A DNA stretch of 57,186 nucleotides from Caballeronia choica (GTDB lineage Bacteria; Pseudomonadota; Gammaproteobacteria; Burkholderiales; Burkholderiaceae), in assembly GCF_001544535.1 (NCBI RefSeq), contig NZ_FCON02000045.1:1-57186 (forward strand). The letters are read 5' to 3'. The position numbers and the translations under genes are program-made. Below the pieces are notes generated by a model. The model made no database searches, had not been told where the DNA came from, and worked only from the letters and a program-made list of their open reading frames with translations. Shown in pieces: positions 35,926-44,098 of this stretch. Positions within the stretch are counted from its first letter, which is position 1, and every line of letters starts with the position of its first letter.

Positions 35926-36819
35926 TCACGACAAAGCCGCGCTCGCGGCCAGTTCATCGGCGCGTGACAAAAAAAGCTTCAGCGTCGCCGACGTGTTCGA
36001 CCGGCTGTATCCGATCGCGAGATCGATCGTCGGCACCGTACCCGCGAGCGGCCGGCTGACCACCGACCCCGGCAGCAGGTTGCGCGCATACGCCGGCATC
36101 AGCGCCAACCCTCGCGTCGATGCCACGAGCGACATCGCCATCGCGAGATTGTCGACGCCGTGCTGCGGCGTGATGTCGAGCCCGCACCACTCGATATAGC
36201 CTTCGATCACGGCGCGCAGCACGGTCGCCTTGTTCGATGCGGCGATGAACGTCTCGCCGGAGAAGTCCTCTGGACGAATGCTGTCGCGCGAGGTCAGCGG
36301 ATGATCGCTCGGCATCAGCACGACGAGCGGTTCGTGATCCACCACCCGGTAGTCGAGGTCGAAGCCCGGTTCGGCGCGCAGGAAGGCGAGGTCGAGCTTG
36401 CCGCGCGCGAGCGCATCGGCGAGATCCGGCGAATAGTCGCTCGACACGGTGACGTCGATGTTGGGCAACTCGTCGCTCAAGAGTCGCATGGCGCGCGGCA
36501 GCCAGGTCATCTCATGCCCGGTCAGGAAGCCCAGTGCGAAAACCTGCTTGGCCGGCTTCGACGCGCGGCGCGCGGCTTCGGTCGCCGCGTCGACCTGGGC
36601 GAGTGCGAGCCGCGCGTGATCGAGGAAGGCGCGGCCCGCCGCCGTGAGTTCGACGCCGCGCGCGCTGCGGCTCAACAAGGGAGCGCCGACTTCGTCCTCC
36701 AGGTCGCGAATCTGGCGGCTCAGCGACGGCTGCGAGGTATGCAGCCGCTTTTCGGCGGCGACGGTCAGGCTGCCGGTCTCCGCGACGGCGACGAAGTACC
36801 GGAGATGTCGAAGTTCCAT
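35926..36819 (-). CDS. LysR-family transcriptional regulator
   Basis: 297 aa. It starts MELRHLRYFVAVAETGSLTV, with HTH residues LHTSQPSLSRQIRDLEDEVG. The effector domain begins near residue 90 (FALGFLTGHEMTWLPRAMRL). GGGAG five bases before ATG at 36819 supports this start over one four codons upstream. It is divergent from the SDR gene (151-base gap) and probably controls it. Its end is 15 bases from the TAXI stop. Confidence 0.9.
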   Translation of the reverse strand: MELRHLRYFVAVAETGSLTVAAEKRLHTSQPSLSRQIRDLEDEVGAPLLSRSARGVELTAAGRAFLDHARLALAQVDAATEAARRASKPAKQVFALGFLTGHEMTWLPRAMRLLSDELPNIDVTVSSDYSPDLADALARGKLDLAFLRAEPGFDLDYRVVDHEPLVVLMPSDHPLTSRDSIRPEDFSGETFIAASNKATVLRAVIEGYIEWCGLDITPQHGVDNLAMAMSLVASTRGLALMPAYARNLLPGSVVSRPLAGTVPTIDLAIGYSRSNTSATLKLFLSRADELAASAALS

Positions 36820-36970
36820 GCGGGCTCCCATGCCTGCGAGGCATGTGGTCCAGCTTATAAAGTCTTTTTCCGCGACGCAAGAAAAGCCTAAATTTGCCTC
36901 ACAGCAAAGGCACTCGACGAAAAGCCCGCGGCGCCTGAGCTTCGCAACCCATATCTCCGAGGAATCGAAA

Positions 36971-37717
36971 ATGGACAAGCCAGTCATCCTGATCACCGGC
37001 GCGCTTACCGGCATCGGCCGCGCCACCGCCATCGCGTTTGCCGAAAGCGGCGCGCGTCTCGTCGTCTCCGGCCGTCGTGAAGCCGAAGGCAACGCGCTCG
37101 CGTCCGAACTGCGCGAACTCGGCGCGCAAGCGCACTTCATTCGGGCGGACGTCCGCCACGACGGCGACGTGCGCAACCTCGTCGACGCCACGGTCGCGCG
37201 CTTCGGCCGCATCGACGCCGCAGTCAACAACGCGGGCACCGAAGGTCAACCGGGCGCGATCGTCGACCAGAGCGCGGAAAGCTACGCCGCGACCTTCGAC
37301 ACCAACGTGCTTGGCACCCTGCTCAGCATGAAGCACGAGTTGCGCGTGATGCTTGCGCAGGAGAGCGGCAGCATCGTCAACGTGTCGTCGACTTACGGGC
37401 ATGAAGGCGCGGCTTATGCGGCGGTCTATGCCGGCAGCAAGCATGCGGTCGAAGGCATGACGAAGTCCGCTGCACTCGAAAACGCCGCGGCGGGCGTGCG
37501 TGTGAACGCGGTGGCACCCGGCCCGACCGATACCGGCATGCTCGATCGCTTCACCGGCACGGCGGAGAAGAAGGCGGCGCTCGCGTCGAAGGTGCCGCTT
37601 GGACGAGTCGGCAAGCCGGAGGACATCGCCCGGGCGATTGTTTTCCTTGCGTCGGATGCGGCCTCGTTCGTCACGGGGCAGATCGTTACGGTCGATGGCG
37701 GGAAGACTGCGGGTTAG
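36971..37717 (+). CDS. Short-chain dehydrogenase/reductase
   Basis: 248 aa, classical SDR. Cofactor loop TGALTGIG (residues 9-16), NNAG (86-89) and catalytic S140, Y153 and K157 (YAGSK). The R36/R37 pair after the second strand (VVSGRREAEG) favours NADP(H). The C-terminal half has the usual VNAVAPGPTDTGML and GQIVTVDGG. Substrate unknown. GAGGAA seven bases before ATG. Likely controlled by the divergent LysR gene. The 702-bp palindromic element begins just after the stop. Confidence 0.92.
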   Translation: MDKPVILITGALTGIGRATAIAFAESGARLVVSGRREAEGNALASELRELGAQAHFIRADVRHDGDVRNLVDATVARFGRIDAAVNNAGTEGQPGAIVDQSAESYAATFDTNVLGTLLSMKHELRVMLAQESGSIVNVSSTYGHEGAAYAAVYAGSKHAVEGMTKSAALENAAAGVRVNAVAPGPTDTGMLDRFTGTAEKKAALASKVPLGRVGKPEDIARAIVFLASDAASFVTGQIVTVDGGKTAG

Positions 37718-37757
37718 GGGGGAGCGCTGGCGCTTGGGGGTGGGTTGGGTTGGGTTG

Positions 37758-38459
37758 TTTACACCGTTTGATGCGCTTGTGCTCCTATGGAACTCGTTTT
37801 GTTTTTGGTTTATTAGCTCTGCCCCTGTCCGGGGCGGGACTCACTTTCTTTGCTGCTGCAAAGAAAGTAAGCAAAGAAAGCAGCTTCCCACCGCCAATGC
37901 TTGCCATGCGCCGCCAGACCGTTATGTCTGAGTGGTCCAACCGGGGGAGTGTCGTTAGCGGGGTTTCATCGTTGTTGGCATGTAGAAGAGGCGCGCACGT
38001 CGCACCGCTATACGGAGTGGAACAGCAGTCATTCATCCGTCTTGGCACTGCGTGCCCGACGACAGGTCTGCTAGCGGTGGTGAATTGAAGCATGCGGCAG
38101 CACGAACGTAGGACGTAGATTCAGCGATGGGTTTCGGGTTTTAGTTTTCCCTGACGGGTGAGCGCGTAGCGCGAAGCCGGATGTATGACTGCTGGTCCAC
38201 TTCGTATTGCGGTGCGACGCCCGTACCTCTTCTACATGCCAACAACGGGGAAACCCCGCTAACGACACTCCCCCGGTTGGACCACTCCGAGGGAACGGGC
38301 TAGTGGCGCATGGCAAGAATTCGCGTTGGGAAGCTGCTTTCTTTGCTTACTTTCTTTGCAGCAGCAAAGAAAGTGAGTCCCGCCCCGGACAGGGGCAGAG
38401 CAAATAAACCAATAAGAAAACAAGTTCCATAGAAGCACAAGCGCATCAAACGGCGTAAA
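37758..38459. repeat. Complete 702-bp palindromic element
   Basis: Two arms of about 282 bases (37758-38039 and 38178-38459) are near-complements around a 138-base centre. The termini are TTTACACCGTTTGATGCGC and its complement. Arms include a perfect 11-bp hairpin at 37843-37868 and a GCCCC/GGGGC stem. The outer flank CGCTGGCGCTTGG (37725-37737) follows the SDR stop by seven bases. No open frame looks like a transposase. A truncated copy is at 1-534 and short relatives at 3830, 26417 and 33564. It resembles a non-autonomous palindromic element. Confidence 0.88.
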
Positions 38460-38539
38460 CAACAACCCACGATTTCGACGCCCGGGAGGCGACCTCCCTC
38501 GGCGCCGATTTTCCGTAAAACGCGGGCTTGATCCGTCGA

Positions 38540-40048
38540 TCACTCGGCCTGATGCACGCCCTGCGCAACGCCGGCCGCCGCCAGTTCGAACTGGAACGTA
38601 GTGCCCCGGCCCTCGCGGTCGACCAGCCGGATCTGGCTCCGATGCAATTGCAGCATGCGCTGCACGATCAGCAGCCCTAGCCCACCGCCGCGATGCGCGC
38701 CGCCTGACGTGAAGGGCCGCTGAAACAGCGCTTCACGCTGTTGTGGGGGAATGCCGGGGCCGGTGTCGCTCACAGTCACCGACACCCGGCCACCGAGGCT
38801 CGCCAGCTCGACTTCGATCGTGCCTTCGGGCGGCGTATGGCGAATCGCGTTGTCGAGCAGGTTCGTCAGCACGCGCTCGATCATCGCGAGATCGGCCTGC
38901 ACGGGCGGCAGCCGCGCCGGGATGATCGCCCGCAGGTTCAGCCGCCGCGACTCGGCGGCCAGCTCGAACTTCTCGAAGACGTCCTGCAGCAGGTCCGCGA
39001 GCGAAAACGTCTCGCGCTCCGGCTCGACCATGCCGTGCTCAAGCCGCGCCAGTTCGAACAGCGCCTGCGCGAGCCGGCCGACCTTGGCGCTCTGCGCGAG
39101 TGCGATCGACAGATAGCGGCGCCGGTCGGTTTCGCCGAGCGTGTCCGCTTTCAGCGAGAGTGTCTCCAGGTAGCCATGCAGCGACGAAAGCGGCGTGCGC
39201 AAGTCGTGCGAAATATTGGCGACGAGTTCGCGCCGTTCGCGGTCTTGCCGCGTCAGCGCGCGCCATTGTTCGCCGATGCGCTCAGCCATCTGTGCGAATG
39301 CGGTTTCCAGCACGACGATCTCGTCGTCCTTGCTCGCGTAGCGCGAGCGCGGCACGCGCGGCTGCTGGGTATCAACGTCCGTAGCGGGCGGGCCGTCCGC
39401 GTCGAAGCGGCGCATCGCGTCGGTCAGGCGGCGCAGCGGCCGCGTAATCAGGCCGAACGCCACGAGGCCGGCCACCAGCGCGAGCAGCGTGACGAGCGCC
39501 ATCATCGCGAGCGTCGTGCGCAGCACGCCGCTTGCCGACACGCGCGCCGCCAGTTGATCGTGTTCTTCGCCGAGCAGCACCACGTAGACATATCCAGCCG
39601 GGTCCCGCCCGGCCATGCTCAACGGCGCCGCGCTGAAGACCTTGCGTTTGTCGATACTGCGCGGATCGTCGCCGAGAATCGGCAACGCATCCCCGGCGAT
39701 CAGTTGCCGCACCGGCGCGAGATCGACCTTGTTGCGTTTCAGATGGCCCGGAGGCGCATCGTCGGCGACGACGCGCCCGTCCTTGTCGAGCAGGTATACC
39801 TCGACGCTCGGGTTCACCACCATCAGTTGCATGAAGAGCTTGCGCACGGCGTCGGGCTTGAGGCCGCTCGCGTCCATCAGCGCGGCGTCGTGGGCGATGT
39901 GCCCGGCGAGATCGCGCGACAGGCTCTGGATCACCTCTTTCTCGCGCAAGTCGCTCGCGCGAATCTGCAGCCACGCGGACGCGCCGCAGCACGCCAGCAG
40001 CAGCACGCAAAAGACGGCCGCGAGCCGTTGTGTCAGGGTCAGCTTCAC
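38540..40048 (-). CDS. Sensor histidine kinase
   Basis: 502 aa. TM1 is about 8-27 and TM2 about 178-201, with a ~150-residue periplasmic domain between them. A HAMP segment follows (LITRPLRRLTDAMRRF). HisKA has ISHDLRTPLSSLHGY with H281. The ATPase domain has the N box NLLDNAIRHTP, G1 DTGPGIP and G2 GGGLGLLIV. It should sense an envelope signal and phosphorylate the regulator encoded just upstream. The start is GTG at 40048, overlapping the regulator stop as GTGA, with GAGGA six bases upstream. Downstream lies the 702-bp element. Confidence 0.92.
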   Translation of the reverse strand: MKLTLTQRLAAVFCVLLLACCGASAWLQIRASDLREKEVIQSLSRDLAGHIAHDAALMDASGLKPDAVRKLFMQLMVVNPSVEVYLLDKDGRVVADDAPPGHLKRNKVDLAPVRQLIAGDALPILGDDPRSIDKRKVFSAAPLSMAGRDPAGYVYVVLLGEEHDQLAARVSASGVLRTTLAMMALVTLLALVAGLVAFGLITRPLRRLTDAMRRFDADGPPATDVDTQQPRVPRSRYASKDDEIVVLETAFAQMAERIGEQWRALTRQDRERRELVANISHDLRTPLSSLHGYLETLSLKADTLGETDRRRYLSIALAQSAKVGRLAQALFELARLEHGMVEPERETFSLADLLQDVFEKFELAAESRRLNLRAIIPARLPPVQADLAMIERVLTNLLDNAIRHTPPEGTIEVELASLGGRVSVTVSDTGPGIPPQQREALFQRPFTSGGAHRGGGLGLLIVQRMLQLHRSQIRLVDREGRGTTFQFELAAAGVAQGVHQAE

Positions 40049-40770
40049 GGCGCGTCCTCGCGCGACTGAGGGGCGGCGAGCTTGTAGCCGCGTCCCCACA
40101 CCGTCACGATGCGGCGTGGCTCGCCGGCGTCTTCCTCGACTTTCATCCGCAGCCGGTTGATATGCGTGTTGACCGTATGTTCATAGCCTTCGTGCTGATA
40201 GCCCCACACCGCGTTCAACAGGTCCATGCGCGAGAACACCTTGCCCGGATGCCGCGCGAACCAGTACAAAAGGTCGAATTCGCGGGGCGTCAGTTCGATC
40301 CGGCGCCCGTCCACCGACGCCTCGCGCGCAAGCGGATCGATCGAGATGCCGCCCACTTCCAGCCGCCCCGTATCGAGCCGCAGGTCGTTGGCGACGGCAT
40401 CGACGCGCCGCAGCAGCGCCTTCACCCGCGCGACCAGTTCGAGCACCGAGAACGGCTTCGCCAGATAGTCGTCGGCGCCGAGTTCGAGGCCGAGGATGCG
40501 ATGCACTTCGCTCGAACGCGCGCTCGTGATGATGATCGGCGTGTAGCGGGTCATCGCGCGGGCGCGGCGGCAGATTTCCAGGCCATCGACGCCCGGCAGC
40601 ATCAGGTCGAGGATCAGCGCGTCCCAGCCGCCCTGTTCGAGCAGGCGCAGGCCTTCGGCGCCGTCGGCGGAATGCACGACTTCATAGCGCTCGTCGCGCA
40701 GGTGCAGGCTCAGCACGTCGGCGATGTCGACGTCGTCCTCGACGATCAGGATGCGCTTCGGATGGTCCAT
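40045..40770 (-). CDS. OmpR-family response regulator
   Basis: 241 aa. Receiver domain: ILIVEDDVDIADVL, D55 in LILDLMLPG, and the KPFSVLEL lysine. C-terminal winged helix: ELTPREFDLLYWFARHPGKVF, then VNTHINRLRMKVEED and VWGRGYKL. It is co-translated with the sensor kinase and divergent from msrB-dipZ-msrA (176-base gap with an AT-rich segment), which makes that operon its likely target. The first AUG matching the family is 40770; an upstream in-frame extension looks non-coding. Confidence 0.93.
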   Translation of the reverse strand: MDHPKRILIVEDDVDIADVLSLHLRDERYEVVHSADGAEGLRLLEQGGWDALILDLMLPGVDGLEICRRARAMTRYTPIIITSARSSEVHRILGLELGADDYLAKPFSVLELVARVKALLRRVDAVANDLRLDTGRLEVGGISIDPLAREASVDGRRIELTPREFDLLYWFARHPGKVFSRMDLLNAVWGYQHEGYEHTVNTHINRLRMKVEEDAGEPRRIVTVWGRGYKLAAPQSREDAP

Positions 40771-40946
40771 GTGATTGACGATGCCCTTGAATGCGAAGCC
40801 ACCGGCGCCCGACGGGCAGGATGGCGACCCGGTCATTGTGCAAAATTTACGCGCCGCCAGGTATCACATTTAATTTAACTTTTCGTGAGGACTTCGACAC
40901 CGCGCGCGCCTGAGAATGCGTCCACTGGTTCAACGAGGAGCACATC

Positions 40947-41441
40947 ATGCAAACACGAAGGCGCTTTCTGCTGACCGCCGGCGCGGCGGCCGCGGCGTTC
41001 GCGGCGACGGCACAGTGGCGCGCATCGGCCGCGCAACCGCGCGACGCGTTCGAAGTGACGCACCCCGACGCCGAATGGCGCCGGCTGCTCACGCCCGCTC
41101 AATACGACGTGTTGCGGCACGAAGGCACCGAGCGCCCGTATACCAGCCCGCTCAACGACGAGCATCGCGCGGGGACGTTTTCCTGCGCCGGCTGCCGGCT
41201 CGACCTCTTTTCGTCGCGCACGAAGTTCGACAGCCATACCGGCTGGCCGAGCTTCTGGGCGCCGCTCGATCACGCGGTCGCGACGCGCACCGACGGTTCC
41301 TTCGGCATGGAACGCAACGAAGTGCATTGCAGGCGCTGCGGCGGGCATCTCGGCCACGTATTCGACGACGGCCCGAAGCCCACCGGCCTGCGCTACTGCA
41401 TGAACGGCCTCGCGATGAACTTCACGCCGGGCGCGGCCTGA
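40947..41441 (+). CDS. msrB: Periplasmic methionine-(R)-sulfoxide reductase MsrB
   Basis: 164 aa. A twin-arginine-type signal (MQTRRRFLLTAGAAAAAF) sends it to the periplasm. The MsrB domain has zinc Cys C80, C83, C128 and C131, HTGWPSFWAPL, and the catalytic C151 in RYCMNG. It reduces methionine-R-sulfoxide in damaged envelope proteins or free. No second redox Cys is obvious, so recycling by an external thioredoxin-like partner (DipZ) is expected. GAGGAG six bases before ATG. First gene of a three-gene operon. Confidence 0.92.
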   Translation: MQTRRRFLLTAGAAAAAFAATAQWRASAAQPRDAFEVTHPDAEWRRLLTPAQYDVLRHEGTERPYTSPLNDEHRAGTFSCAGCRLDLFSSRTKFDSHTGWPSFWAPLDHAVATRTDGSFGMERNEVHCRRCGGHLGHVFDDGPKPTGLRYCMNGLAMNFTPGAA

Positions 41442-41472
41442 GCGCCGGCTCTACACCTACTCAAACACGACC

Positions 41473-43248
41473 ATGTTACTCATCGTCCTTGCTTACCTCG
41501 GCGGCGCGCTCACGATCCTGAGCCCCTGCATCCTCCCGGTGCTGCCGTTCGTGTTCGCGCGCGCCGACCAGCCGTTCGTGCGCAGCGGCCTGCCGTTGCT
41601 CGCGGGCATGTCGGTGACGTTCGCGCTCGTCGCGACGCTCGCCGCCGTCGGCGGTGGCTGGGTCGCGCAGGCGAACCAGTACGGCCGCTGGCTTGCCATC
41701 GTGCTGCTCGCCGTGTTCGGCCTCACGCTGCTGCTGCCCAGCTTCGCCGAGCGCCTGATGCGTCCGCTGGTGAACGCGGGCAACCGGCTTTCGACATTCG
41801 CACAAGGCGATGGGCAAAAGTCGGGCGCGGGATCGTCGTTCCTGCTCGGCATCGCGACCGGTCTCCTGTGGGCGCCCTGCGCCGGCCCGATCCTCGGCCT
41901 CGTGCTGACCGGAGCGGCGTTGCGCGGCGCAAGCATCGGCACGACGCTGTTGCTCGTGGCGTATGCGGCGGGCGCGGCGACTTCGCTGGCCGTTGCGTTG
42001 CTGATCGGCGGCCGCGTGTTCACGGCGATGAAGCGCTCGCTCGGCGCGGGCGAATGGGTGCGGCGCGGCATCGGCGCGGCGATGCTGGCCGGCGTGGCGG
42101 CGATCGCGCTCGGATTCGACACCGGCGTGCTGGCCCGCGTATCGACGGTCGCGACGAGCGGCATCGAGCAGAAACTCGTGGACCGGTTGTCGGGCGGCGG
42201 CGCAGCCATGCAGACAAAGGCGAAGGTGAAAGCCACGCCGGGCATGATGCAGGTGAGCGCCGAGCCTGCGCTGCCGGTCGAGGGCAGGCTTCCGCCGCTC
42301 ACGGGCGCGGTCGAGTGGCTGAACTCGCCGCCGCTCACCGCCGACGCGCTGCGCGGCAAGGTCGTGCTCATCGACGTGTGGACTTATTCGTGCATCAACT
42401 GCCTGCGCACGCTGCCTTACGTGAAGGCGTGGGCGCAGAAGTATCGCGATCAGGGGCTTGTCGTGATTGGCGTGCATGCGCCGGAATTCGCCTTCGAACG
42501 CAACGTCGACAACGTCAGGAAAGCGACGCACGATCTCGGCATCGACTACCCGGTCGCGATCGACAACAACTTCGCGATCTGGCGCGCGCTCAATAACCAG
42601 TATTGGCCGGCGCACTACTTCGTCGATGCACAAGGGCAGATCCGCCATCACCACTTCGGCGAAGGCGAGTATGCGGAATCGGAAAAGGTGATCCAGCAAT
42701 TGCTGGTCGAAGCGGGACATGCCAGCGCCGCGAACGTGGCGACAGGTCTGACGAAAGCCGGCGCAGAAGGCGTCCAGCTCGCCGCCGACGGCGCCGATAT
42801 GCGCTCGCCGGAGACCTATGTCGGCTATCAGCGCGCGGAAAATTTCGCGTCACCCGGCGGCCAGACGCGGGACCAGGTGCACGACTACGCCGCGCCCAAG
42901 CGACTCTCGGTCAACGACTGGGGTTTCGCGGGAGAGTGGAAGGTCGGCGGCGAACGCGCGACGCTCGCCGCGACGCAGGGCAGCATCGTCTATCGCTTTC
43001 ACGCGCGCGACTTGCATCTGGTGCTGGGTCCGACGCCGGACGGCAAGCCGGTGCGCTTTCGCGTGAGCATCGACGGCGCCGCGCCGGGCGCGGCGCACGG
43101 CACCGACGTCGCCGCCGACGGCAGCGGCACGGTGACGGAAGAGCGGCTCTACCAACTCGTGCGCCAGACCGGCGCGATCGAGGATCATACTTTCAGCATC
43201 GAGTTCCTGGATGCGGGCGTCGAGGCTTACGCGTTCACGTTCGGCTGA
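41473..43248 (+). CDS. dipZ: DipZ: DsbD-like transporter fused to thioredoxin domain
   Basis: 591 aa. Residues about 1-225 are a CcdA/DsbD-like membrane domain with C18 (LSPCILPVLP) and C136 (WAPCAGP), the pair that moves electrons across the inner membrane. Residues about 275-415 are a TlpA-like thioredoxin domain with CINC (C307 and C310). The last ~150 residues are the beta-sandwich domain found in DipZ proteins. It should take electrons from cytoplasmic thioredoxin and hand them to periplasmic partners, here MsrB and MsrA. It is 31 bases after msrB and 44 before msrA. Confidence 0.92.
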   Translation: MLLIVLAYLGGALTILSPCILPVLPFVFARADQPFVRSGLPLLAGMSVTFALVATLAAVGGGWVAQANQYGRWLAIVLLAVFGLTLLLPSFAERLMRPLVNAGNRLSTFAQGDGQKSGAGSSFLLGIATGLLWAPCAGPILGLVLTGAALRGASIGTTLLLVAYAAGAATSLAVALLIGGRVFTAMKRSLGAGEWVRRGIGAAMLAGVAAIALGFDTGVLARVSTVATSGIEQKLVDRLSGGGAAMQTKAKVKATPGMMQVSAEPALPVEGRLPPLTGAVEWLNSPPLTADALRGKVVLIDVWTYSCINCLRTLPYVKAWAQKYRDQGLVVIGVHAPEFAFERNVDNVRKATHDLGIDYPVAIDNNFAIWRALNNQYWPAHYFVDAQGQIRHHHFGEGEYAESEKVIQQLLVEAGHASAANVATGLTKAGAEGVQLAADGADMRSPETYVGYQRAENFASPGGQTRDQVHDYAAPKRLSVNDWGFAGEWKVGGERATLAATQGSIVYRFHARDLHLVLGPTPDGKPVRFRVSIDGAAPGAAHGTDVAADGSGTVTEERLYQLVRQTGAIEDHTFSIEFLDAGVEAYAFTFG

Positions 43249-43292
43249 CTCGCGGTGATTCGGCGCTACCGATCGACTTTGAAGGAGTGGCA

Positions 43293-44015
43293 ATGTTGGC
43301 TAAATCTCAGACGCGCAAGCCGTGGGTGAAGGTGGCGGGCGCGGCAATGCTGGTGGTCAGCGTCTTCGCGCTGCAACGCGTGGCGAATTCGACCGAAGGC
43401 GCGACGAGGATTCCGCCGCCCGCGCAGGACGAACACGTCGGCGCGACGCATGCGGAGACGGCGGTGTTCGCGGGCGGCTGCTTCTGGGGCGTGCAGGGCG
43501 TGTTCCAGCACGTGCGCGGCGTGACGCAGGTCGTATCGGGGTATACGGGCGGCGCGGCGACTACCGCGCATTACGAGATCGTGAGCGAAGGCGATACGGG
43601 ACACGCCGAATCGGTGCAGGTCACCTTCGATCCTGCGCAGATCACCTATGGCCGCTTGTTGCAGGTGTTCTTCTCGGTCGCGCACAATCCGACCGAGCTG
43701 AACTACCAGGGCCCGGATCACGGCACGCAGTACCGGTCGGCGATCTTCCCGGTGAATGCGGAGCAGCGGACGGTAGCGAAGGCGTATATCGCGCAACTCG
43801 ATGCATCGCATGCGTTTCATGACAAGATCGTCACGCGCGTCGAGGACTTCAAGGGGTTTTATCCGGCCGAGAACTATCACCAGAACTATTTGACGCTGCA
43901 TCCCGACAGCGGATATATCGCGATCAACGATCTGCCGAAGATCGACTATTTGAAGCAGATGTTCCCTGATTTGTATCGGGACAAGGCGGTGCTGGTTGCG
44001 GGGATGTCGAAGTGA
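43293..44015 (+). CDS. msrA: Periplasmic methionine-(S)-sulfoxide reductase MsrA
   Basis: 240 aa. An uncleaved or cleavable hydrophobic N-terminus (about residues 14-30) exports it. Active site GGCFWGVQGVF with C63. Further family features are YTGGAATTAHYEIVSEGDTGHAE, split in two, and HNPTELNYQGPDHGTQYRSA. The C-terminal ENYHQNYL is also typical. It reduces the S-epimer of methionine sulfoxide and so complements MsrB. GAAGGAG five to six bases before ATG. Last gene of the operon. Confidence 0.93.
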   Translation: MLAKSQTRKPWVKVAGAAMLVVSVFALQRVANSTEGATRIPPPAQDEHVGATHAETAVFAGGCFWGVQGVFQHVRGVTQVVSGYTGGAATTAHYEIVSEGDTGHAESVQVTFDPAQITYGRLLQVFFSVAHNPTELNYQGPDHGTQYRSAIFPVNAEQRTVAKAYIAQLDASHAFHDKIVTRVEDFKGFYPAENYHQNYLTLHPDSGYIAINDLPKIDYLKQMFPDLYRDKAVLVAGMSK

Positions 44016-44098
44016 CGCGCCAGGAGCGGGTCACGCCGGGTATCCGCCAACGGCAGCAGGACTGACAGCCACGTCGGCTTGTCGTCCAGATCGATCGT

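Noticed and set aside
37750-38088. Frames inside the palindromic element giving FFAAAKKVSKE- and CCCKESKQRK-type products
   Set aside because: They come from the repeat arms in either orientation and recur in copy 1. This is characteristic of spurious repeat-encoded hypotheticals.
37758-38459. Possible insertion sequence with target-site duplication
   Set aside because: No transposase frame. The immediate flanks are related as inverted, not direct, repeats, so a duplication cannot be shown.
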